In this document: positions 55,411 through 64,000 of the stretch, one piece after another
Layout of the letters: the number at the start of each line of letters is the position of its first letter
Position numbering within the stretch: the stretch's first letter is position 1
Assembly (NCBI GenBank): GCA_003996215.1
Contig: QJPP01000832.1
Span: 186,001 to 250,000, forward strand
DNA: 64,000 nucleotides
DNA from: Jaltomata sinuosa
Taxonomy: Eukaryota > Streptophyta > Magnoliopsida > Solanales > Solanaceae
Direction: 5' to 3'
The notes under the pieces: generated by a model
Told to the model about the DNA's origin: nothing
The model's database searches: none
The model's input: the letters and a program-made list of their open reading frames with translations, nothing else
Made by a program: the position numbers and the translations under genes

Positions 55411-57243
55411 GATGTATTATGAGGTATTGTAATGGCAAAATGGTCGTATGATAAGTTTCGAAGTCAAGCAAGTTGCGAAACAAAAGTCGGAAAAAGTTAT
55501 TGTAAATTCCTTTAAGGAATTCTCTTCAAATTTGGGTTAAATGTCTTGGGGTGTTTCTCCCAATCTATAAAGAGTTAGTGGGCCCCTAATATACCAAATC
55601 GAAGGTCTACGAGTCTAGTTTCCAACACACTAAACCGTTTGTCATACAACTTCAGAATAGAGAGATATTCATATTTTTGTAAGACTGCGCAAGTAGACAC
55701 GTCAAGGTGGGGCCCACATCCTAAGTCGATTCAGCTTATAAAAGCTGATTTCCCCTTCGTTTTAACTCATTATTTTCACCCAAAATGCACTGAAAATCAG
55801 AGGGAAAGTCCCTAAATATTCCATGGACTTTGATCCTTTCAATTCGGAAGTTTAACGGAAGTTGCTCTACGTCGCGAGCTCGTCATTTTGGTGTAGTTTA
55901 TCCCGTCGATTTCATGGCGTATATTCGTGGGTGTTGATTCAGTGAGCTAGCAGGTGTTTTCTGAGTATTTGGCAGTAGCTATGGAGTTATTTTGGTGAGG
56001 TATGGATCCCGTACACTTATCTATTTGTTGGATCAAGATTTTAAGCTTCTGTTATGAAAAGTTGTTGTTGCCGATATCTTGTAGTAGTTTCTTGTTGATT
56101 TTGGATCTGTTTGTTGTTCCTGCAAGGAGCCAGGTTGTTAATCTTGGGATATTGAATATTTTTGTCAAGGAAATCTCTCCCCTATGACCCTCTTTCGTTA
56201 TTATATGTTCTAGTATTGTTTTATGGATTTCTGAGCCACGAAGTGGTATTTTGGATTTGTGGCTTTGGACAGCCCCTTTATCTTGTTATGTTTGGTTATT
56301 GTTGTGGTGTTCTGGTTGTGGTAAGGTGCTGGAGGGATTGGTAAATTGTGCGATTCTTTTTGGGATCGCATACGATAGTGATTGGATTGGACAACGTGAA
56401 GTACGCCTTGAAATAGTGCCTCGGGAGATCGTCGCTCCTTTGAGATGTGGTTAACATATTATTGTTGGATTTAGCTGTCATTTCTTATTGTGATTGGCCT
56501 CATTTTATGTTTTGGAGTTGGCTGGTCGCGAGTGTTACATTAACACCTTATCAAATGGCTATGGCTCGTTCTTGCAGCCTCGTCGATTCTAGCAAATGTT
56601 CCATCACCTTGGTTGGTCAGCCTTCATAGAGACGCCTTTGGGGCTTCAGTTAAAAGTATTCTTTTGTGATTTGGAGCTTTCCGGAGCAGTTCGAGTCTGG
56701 ACGATGCCGTTCCCGCAGCTAGTCATCGGATGACAGGTAGGTTATGGTTTTTTCCTATCTAGACTCTACGTATATAGGCTATAACTGCATTAATTAGCAT
56801 CCTTGGATGGGTTGTTATAGGTTGGTACCCCAGACCTTGTTCGCCTTTCGTCCGTCTATTTTATACGTTGTTTGTAGTATTCGCGTAGTATTGTATATTA
56901 CCTTTGTGGTCCTGTGTGGCCTTGTATTGACTCTGGAACATAGATGGTGGGTTATTTGGGGAATGTCCGCGAGACCCGGACATAGAGATGATCCTTTTAG
57001 GCTGGTTATGTCTGCTGAGTAGTTGTTGGGCCTGTGCAGGGCTGATAGGAGTTGTTGTGAGCCGTTGGGCTACTTTTATATTTGTGTGCGAGCATATCAT
57101 ACATGAAAAAGGTTTTCCCCTGCATGTTTTACTACAGTTTGGCTGCGATACACTACTGCAAGTTTTCCTAAATCTGCATGGCCCTGGGGGCCCTTTTTTG
57201 GTACTGTTGATGATAGAAAAGGAGATTTTTGGATGTTTTCGCA

Positions 57244-57390
57244 TTGATTTTATTACTGGTACTAGTCTCTGCGGGGCAGAGCACCAGACTTGATTTTATT
57301 ACTGATACTAGTCTCTGTGGGGCAGAGCACCAGACTTGATTTTATTACTGATACTAGTCTCTGCAGGGCGGAGCACTAGACTTGATTTAC
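57244..57390. repeat. 46-bp tandem repeat, 3.2 copies, in the Del-like LTR
   Basis: Units start TTGATTTTATTACTG at 57244, 57290 and 57336, with a partial fourth at 57382. Each contains ACTAGTCTCTG and GCAGAGCACCAGAC with a few changes. Confidence 0.95.
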
Positions 57391-58980
57391 TACAGTTTTA
57401 GACCCGGTTACGCCCGGGCACCCTTATAGGGGTTTTTGAGGCATTTTCTACTACTTTAGTCCTGGACAGGATCTGGGCATGCATATTCGAGACTGGGTCT
57501 CTATCTTGATTCCGGACTTGCTTCCGAATGACATGTCTTGATACTGAGTTTTAGTATAGGGTCGGGGACCTCCATGGACCTTGACACTCCGGGCCTGGGA
57601 CTTCGGGCTGCGTGTGCCGGAGGGAAGGGTATACAGTGGAGTAGAGGTATACGGGCTGAGTCCTTCCATAGAACCTGCCTGCTGGGCCCGATTGGCACCG
57701 GAGGAGGTACATACAGAGGTTCTATTTCACATCATATCATATCATGCATTGGATTCCACCCTTGTTTGCTGTGTGTTCAGTGTACGCTCCGGTAGTATGG
57801 GATGCCGGAGGGTTTGCTTTCACTTGATTGTGTTCCTCGGTTGTATGGGCGGCCGTTGGGACTGTAGGTAGACTATATTTACTCCTGTTTTTACTTAAAG
57901 CTTGTCTTGGCACCCGGTTCTTGAAAGATTAGTGATGGCTAGCCTGTTGAGGCTTTGGTTGTGGGATTTTTGATTATTGAGAGGGCTTTAGAGTCCTATC
58001 TTATTGAGGCACTTTTGTGTGGCCTTCTGAGCAGAGTGTAAGACTCTGGTTCTATTCTTGTGGGAAGCTGAGTGGTATCTCTCGGTTATTGTGGTTTAGT
58101 TATTTCATCCTAGGGTGGTACTTGTGAGGTGATTCCCTGGTTATGCTATCATGTGATTGGATCGGTGTTATGATTTCCTTATACTTGTTGATTCCATTTT
58201 GAGTATGTTAGACTGCTCTCCGTCTTTTCCTTTTACTTGAGGTTACCGGTATACTGCCATTTTCTCAACTCTCTCTCTACTTACTTATATTATTATGCAA
58301 GGACTCCATGTGCGTTCTCCTTTCCTTCACCTGTGATTCTATGTAATTGTATCTCTGTGCTAGCATGTGTTACTTGAAGCTCTTGGTTATGGATGATCTG
58401 TGCTAGCTCCTTGTGCCTTGCTTATTGTTTCAGTGACTGCTTTCTTGCTATCTGTTACTTACTGCTTTTATATCTTATATGCGCTCAGTCGGCCGATGAT
58501 ACCTACTGAGTACCCGTTGTTTTGGTGCTCCTACTACACTTCTGCACTTTTTGGTGCAGATATTAGCTGAGCTTTCGCCGTTGAACACGTTGGTGACTCA
58601 TGCAGCTTTTGGATCTTTGAGACTAGGGTAAGCGCCTGACGGTCGGGGCTTGTCTACATCTCATCTGTTGTACTGTTGCTCCTTGTACTTTCGGAGGCAA
58701 TTTAAGTTGTATTTTGTTACTACTAGCACTTGTATTCTATTAGAAGCTTATGTACTATTGATACCAAGTCTTGGGGTTGGTGTAGTTTCCTTTATGTATT
58801 TATATTCGAGTTTTGCTTCCGTTTTGTCTACCTTTACATTCTGCTTCTGCTTATCTCATCTTGTTGAGCATATTGGTTCGGTAGTAGCCCATTACTATCT
58901 GTTTCGGGATACGGGAATTGGTTCGCCTAATGGGGGGTTGTAGGTGCCATCATGAATTGAGAAATCGGGTCGTGACAGCT

Positions 58981-58992
58981 TGGTATCAGAGC
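58981..58992 (+). other. Primer-binding site of the Del-like element, Met-tRNA
   Basis: TGGTATCAGAGC three bases after the LTR end GTGACA. Confidence 0.93.
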
Positions 58993-61900
58993 CCTAGGTT
59001 CACCAGTGTCATGGTACAAAAGCAAGTGTCTAAGTAGAGTCTCGCGGATCGGTATGATGACGTCCGTATCCTATCTGTGGGAGGCTACAGGGCATTGTTA
59101 GGAAAAGTTTCATCTTCTTGGCTTCTCATCGTGTGTTCCTGGCTTTATTGACTTCTAAACTTTGGTTGTTCATTCATTCTGAGATACCTCATACGAGTGC
59201 GATAACGGTTGGTGCCGAGGCTTCTGTGCCTGTTGCTTCAATGCTTCCATCAGCTCTAGGACTCTAGAGTGAGGGTTTACTGCACTAGATAGGGGATGTG
59301 GGGTCAGCCCAACCTCCGATTGGATTTATAGCAACCTCAGCGCTTCAGGACACCGTGGCTAGGACTCTGAGTCCTCCAGTGAGTGTTTCAGTACCTGGTT
59401 CTGTGAGTGGTGCTTCAGTTATAGTTGAGCTTCTAGTTCTTCAGTAAGGTTGTCTGTCGGTATTAGAGTAAGAGGCGAGATTTTCCCATCGGACTTCATC
59501 TGGTATAGGCTATTTTTGGTGTGGTGAGCATGGGCACTTTACTAGGAATTACCCCATGATTGTGTATCCCGTACAGCCTGGTTGTTATCATTGTGGAGAG
59601 ATTGGTTACCTTTATAGATCTTGTCCCCGGCGAGGGCCGGTTGGGCCTTTAGTTTCAACTACTCAGTCCAGAGTTATATCCCATCAGCTTGATACTCCTC
59701 TTGGTGGGCCAGAGGTAGAGGTTCCAGATATTATTGCTCCAGGTTAGGCTTTTGCTACCTTCGACTTATGTTAGTCCCGCTCGTGTTGCGACTCTATCCC
59801 TTCTGTCATGTAATTGCTTATATGTCTACTTGCTACTTGTTTAAGTTGTTTGGCTACCCGAATTGTAGTATCGATATGTTATTTTATTGGTAGTTTATTC
59901 TTTAGTAGTGGATGGGGCTAAGTTAGCCTTGAGAGGTGTTTTCCCGGAGTTGTAGCTCGTGGGTAGTTCTTGTTAGTCTGTTTCTAGTTGGGTTATCCCT
60001 GTTTCATTGTGATTTTGGACTTGTGGTTGAGTTGCCCTTGTTAAATAGTCCTAGATGGTTGTTGCCTAGGCCGTTATCTAGCGTGGCTAGAGATCCGTGT
60101 GATGGTTCGGTGTATTACCGGTAGTTAGGCCAGAGTTGAGATTTTGCCTCAGTTGGGAAATATTGGTTATGCTAGTGTGCATAAATTGTTTTGGTCTCCC
60201 GAGTGTCTAGAGTCGACCCTCTTTGTTGATTAGTTTAGGAGGTTGGTAGGTATGTGGGTTGTTCCCATATTCTCCTCCACTTCCTGGTCTGTTGGGTGTT
60301 TTGTTGTATCCCTAGCTCCAGTTGGAACGAATCTTGATCGTAGTTCTTTCGATGAGCTCTGGATGTTGGCATCGTGATTGGGTCTTGACTTTAAGCACTT
60401 CCGACTTAGTGTTGATCGTAACCTCGTGGTTGGGTTGTATTTGTAAGCATTTCGGGTGAGTTGGGCATCCAGCCCATTCTTCTCCTGCCTTATTGAATTT
60501 GACGTGTAGCTATGAGTAGTAAGGTAATGGCTTCAGATTCTTATTCGAGAAAGGATTTGTAAGGTTTAATATGTGCTAAGGAAGGATTTTTGTTTAGTTG
60601 AAAAAGAAGAGAGATGACGCTTTATTTGTGTTTATGTGTCCTCGTAGTTGCCTGAGGTGGCGATGAAGGTTTGCTTTGGGATTGTGTGTTGGTGATTCGA
60701 TCCAGCCGTCTACACATTGTCGTGGGTTTTCCATCGATTGGTTTTTGTTTCAGTAGCAACTGCGGTGTTGGCAACTTGCATTTTCAGGCCTAGTTGGCTT
60801 GGGTTCTTAAGGGTTCATTGGCAGCATACAGGTTCGACCAAGGCTTTGGTTGGCAATTTTGAAAGTCGGTGTTCAGAATCATAACTTGGCAGGTTACATC
60901 GGATGGTTTGTGGCAGTTTCTATTTGGTTGCAGCATCCTAGTGCCGGGAGGCAGTGGGTGCGGGCAAGTTAGCTTCTTTACTTCAGTTGTGGATGCGGCT
61001 ATTGGTCTTGGACACCTAGTCCTTGGCTAACCTCTGCAAGAGGCAATATATTCTAGATTTCAGTAGTGTTCTAGTTAGTACGAGGTTCTTCTACCATGGT
61101 TGGACAGACTCAGTGGCGTAAGTTAAGCTTCAGCAGTGGTGTATGCTTTATGTGGTCAGCTTGTGCGGTTTGAGACTAGCGAGGCTATTTTGAGCTCTGA
61201 TGATACGTAGAGACTGGTAATAGCCATTCGTTCGCCCAGGATTTGAAAGCTTGTTTAATTGATTCCTCCAGAGTTGTTGTTTATGTGGGGTTCCAGTGTT
61301 AGTTAGACTCAGCCAGTATGGACTAGAAGTTCATTAGGGTATATGCTTCGAAGTGGTTGGTTGTTTGCAGAACCAGTAGAGCGGTTGATTCGAGCCAAAG
61401 GAATGAATTGAAAGTATATGCAAAAATTTCTATGGCTAGATGGTAACTTTGAACCCCATGCACCTTTTTCCTTTGCCTTCGGGGTGTTTGGACTTGATAT
61501 TCATGGCATGGTGGACTTCTTCCTGAGGTGAGATTCGTAAGGCAATTTCACATTCAAATGGTGTTAGAGTGTTTGGAGTAGCAGTAGTGTTTTCTAGAGT
61601 TGGGAGCTTGGCTCATGGTTACAGACTTCGTGGTAGGCTTACCACACTTCTTGCAGGATCGTGGTTTTGGTTTGAGTCTTTTGGGCAGGTTGCCCTGGTT
61701 CATTCACTTTCAGCTGATTCAGACCTGGCACGGTTCAGTTAGCGAATTTGATGTTAGAAAAAATATCCGTTTGTTGGTTGGTGGTCAGTCAAGGCAGGTA
61801 ACTTTAGTTTCAATGATATGCTACGGGTTGTTATCTTGGATGGCAAAGGCTAGTAGCCTATATATTGGCTTAAAATGCATTTGAATAAAATGGGTGACTT

Positions 61901-62420
61901 CGTTTGTGGTAAAGTATAAGCAAGAATTATGGATATCCGGTGTGTCAGTTGATGCTTCGAGGGTGGTTTGAGTGTTCATCTTGTATGCAGCTTCCTTTTT
62001 GTGGTACTAAAGGATTCAGTTCAGAATAAAAAAAGGGCTTTTGCGGAACAGCGGGTTCATGAGTTAGAGTTTCGGGTTGATGGATTTTCTGGTAAACTTG
62101 GTATGGTTTTGAGGATTCGAGTTTTGTGTGTTGATAGACTTGGTGCTCTGGTTTCAGTGTTGTGTAGGTGCTTTTTGGTTAAGATTCTCGAGGTTCAGTT
62201 TGGGTTGGCAGATCTTTGGAAGTTGAAATCTAGCTTGGCTAGTAAGAAATTAAGGCTTGGTTGCTTTCTTTGGTTCTGTTCTATTAGGTGTCGTCCGGTC
62301 GCGGAGGTTACCCGGGTTGTCTGAGAGAGTAGTGCGGGCGTTGTATCCGCTATTCTTAAATCTCTGGTACTTTCTTCCTTCCTGACTTTCAGGGACGAAA
62401 GCCTTTTTAGTAGTGGATAA
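58993..62420 (+). pseudogene. Degenerate Del/Tekay gag-pol remnant
   Basis: About 3.4 kb on the + strand where an intact member would have about 5 kb or more, so parts are deleted. Recognisable pieces: a gag knuckle CYHCGEIGYLYRSCP (about 59575-59620), in which Tyr takes the place of the His ligand; an integrase start MVTDFVVGLPHF (61614-61650) followed in other frames by remnants of the core; and a C-terminal piece near 62380 (LTFRDESLF) just before the 3' LTR. I could not find the RT catalytic motif. Many stops in every frame. C-to-T type changes are conspicuous, as expected for an old methylated element. Confidence 0.7.
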
Positions 62421-64000
62421 TGTAATAACCCTTCCGGTCATTTACACGTTTTCGCCTTTCTTGTACCATTAGAGCTTACTTGTAGCGGCCCAAGTCATTT
62501 ATGGCTTGTCGGGACTGGTAGTTCGGTGCCCGGGCCATTTGTTTTGTCTTTATGGTCGTTTCTCATTTTAGAGCTTCAACTTTGGAAATCGTTGACTTCC
62601 GACAATATTCTTGGTAATATCAAAGAATTAAACCAAGGTTCTAGGTCAAAGGAATCCCTTACTCAAAAGTTCGAGTTAAAGAAATGTCTCGTGTAACACC
62701 TTGCCCGTTTGGAACGTTTAAAGTAACTCGTGCCTTTGGGGTAAGACTAATAGTGTCTAATATACTAAGAAGGATGTATTATGAGGTATTGTAATGGCAA
62801 AATGGTCGTATGATAAGTTTTGAAGTCAAGCAAGTTGCGAAACAAAAGTCGGAAAAAGTTATTGTAAATTCCTTTAAGGAATTCTCTTCAAATATGGGTT
62901 AAATGTCTTGGGGTGTTTCCCCCTATCTATAAAGATTTTGTGTCCCCCAATATACCAAATCGAAGGTCTACGAGTCTAGTTTCCAACGCACTAAACCGTT
63001 TGTCCATACGACTTCAGAATAGAGAGATATTCATATTTTCGTAAGACTGCACAAGTAAACACGTCAAGGTGGGGCCCACATCCTAAGTCGATTCAGCTTA
63101 TAAAAGCTGATTTCCCCTTCTTTTTACCTCATTATTTTCACCCAAAATGCACTGAAATCAGAGGGAAAGTCCCTAAATATTCCATGGACTTTGATCCTTT
63201 CAATTCGGAAGTTTAACGGAAGTTGCTCTACGTCGCGAGCTCGTCATTTTGGTGTAGTTTGTCCTATCGATTTCATGGCGTATATTCGTGGGTGTTGATG
63301 CAGCGAGCTAGCAAGTGTTTTATGAGTATTTGGCAGTAGCTATGGAGTTATTTTGGTGAGGTATGGATCCCGTACACTTATCTATTTGTTGGATCAAGAT
63401 TTTAAGCTTCTAGTTATGAAATATTGTTGTTGCCGATATCTTGTAGTAGTTTCTTGTTGATTTTGGATTTGTTTGTTGTTCCTGCAAGGAGGCAGGTTAT
63501 TAATCTTGGGATATTGAATATTTTTGTCAAGGAAATCTCTCCCCTACGACCCTCTTTCGTTATTATATGTTCTAGTATTGTTTTATGGATTTCTGAGCCA
63601 CAAAGTGGTATTTTGGATTTGTGGCTTTGGACAGCCCCTTTATCTTGTTATGTTTGGTTATTGTTGTGGTGTTCTGGTTGTGGTAAGGTGCTGAAGGGAT
63701 TGGGAAATTGTGCGATTCTTTTTGGGATCGCATACGATAGTGATTGGATTGGACAACGTGAAGTTCGCCTTGAAATAGTGCCTCGGGAGCTCGTCGCTCC
63801 TTTGAGATGTGGTTAACATATTATTGTTGGATTTAGCTGCCATTTCTTATTGTTATTGGCCTCATTTTATGTTTTGGAGTTGGCTGGTCGCGAGTGTGAC
63901 ATTAACACCTTATCAAATGACTATGGCTCATTTTTGCAGCCTCGTCGATTCTAGCAATTGTTCCATTACCTTGGTTGGTCAGCCTTCATAGAGACGCCTT
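62421..64000 (+). repeat. 3' LTR of the Del-like element, cut by the window end
   Basis: Aligns with 48228-48584 joined to 55411-56638. It lacks the nested Athila-like element: the text reads on through AAGAAGGATGTATTATGAGG (62768-62787) where the other copy is interrupted. Confidence 0.92.

Larger units (their letters stand above)
48228..58977 (+). repeat. 5' LTR of the Del-like element (split by nested insertion)
   Basis: LTR parts are 48228-48584 and 55411-58977 (after the second GATGT copy). TGTAATGACCC...GGTCGTGACA. Small frames in it, including one that is 130 codons long in the 3' LTR (63424-63816) but broken here, are not genes. Confidence 0.87.
48228..64000 (+). mobile_element. Decayed Ty3/Gypsy Del/Tekay-like element, runs off the window
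   Basis: 5' LTR 48228-58977, carrying a 6.8-kb nested element; internal region 58978-62420; 3' LTR from 62421 past the end. Both LTRs begin TGTAAT with CCCTTCCGGTCATTTACACG following. The 5' LTR ends GGTCGTGACA, with a perfect Met-tRNA primer site three bases on. Without the nested element and its duplication the LTR is about 3.9 kb. The two LTR starts differ at roughly 4% of sites over the first 200 bp, so this is older than the nested insertion. The left flank is CTTAC (48223-48227); the matching duplication would be outside the window. Confidence 0.88.

Noticed and set aside
63424..63816. 130-codon frame in the 3' LTR of the Del-like element
   Set aside because: The same text in the 5' LTR copy (56002-56454) is broken into shorter frames, and it lies wholly in an LTR with no recognisable domain.
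48228..64000. Endogenous viral sequence
   Set aside because: No coat, movement or envelope-like domain was seen anywhere; all reverse-transcribing sequences here fit Copia, Gypsy or LINE families.

Overview
This is plant nuclear DNA, almost certainly from a Solanaceae genome; I cannot fix the genus. The evidence is: single-copy plant genes with introns or PPR architecture, 71% or so AT in the gene-poor stretches, two tRNA-derived SINEs of the kind common in Solanaceae, Stowaway, Tourist and hAT MITEs, and a nest of Copia and Gypsy LTR retrotransposons. There is no bacterial, plasmid or phage content and no CRISPR array.

Only two host genes are well supported. A RING-CH (C4HC3) membrane-type E3 ubiquitin ligase with a DUF3675-like C-terminal half lies on the + strand (six exons from 17351 to 22735; the 3' end is not settled). 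An intronless PLS-class pentatricopeptide-repeat protein with an intact DYW deaminase domain lies on the - strand (40979-42829).

Layout. 1-17.3 kb: intergenic DNA with two solo LTRs, each bounded by perfect 5-bp target duplications (1778-3944 CACAC; 7112-9287 CTTTT), the first inside an older Gypsy integrase relic and the second inside a diverged tandem array; several MITEs, a hAT element inside a Tourist MITE, and a MITE cluster upstream of the RING-CH gene. 17.3-23.6 kb: the RING-CH gene, whose first intron carries a tandem duplication that copied the end of exon 1 plus four MITEs. 23.9-35.9 kb: a broken hAT transposon that received a short hAT element (TSD CTAAACTA), a decayed RE-like Copia on the - strand (24841-29095), and a very young intact Copia (29564-35126, TSD CTAAC, LTRs differing by one substitution and one indel in about 740 bp, a single 1341-codon gag-pol ORF). 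36.4-39.6 kb: an L1-like LINE relic with RT and RNase H pieces. 41-43 kb: the PPR-DYW gene. 43-48 kb: two SINEs, a Gypsy RT relic, and a long-inverted-repeat (foldback) element with a Stowaway-like MITE in one arm. 48.2 kb to the end: a decayed Del/Tekay-like Gypsy element whose 5' LTR (48228-58977) is split by a nested Athila-like Gypsy element (48585-55410, TSD GATGT) encoding gag and an aspartic protease but no reverse transcriptase; the uninterrupted target site survives in the 3' LTR at 62773, which runs off the window.

I found no undescribed multi-gene system. The points most worth a second look are the RT-less but ORF-intact Athila-like element, the palindrome-rich promoter-side arrays found independently in three different LTR families, the very recent Copia with an altered zinc knuckle and an in-frame RT-side duplication, and the exon-copying duplication in the RING-CH gene intron.
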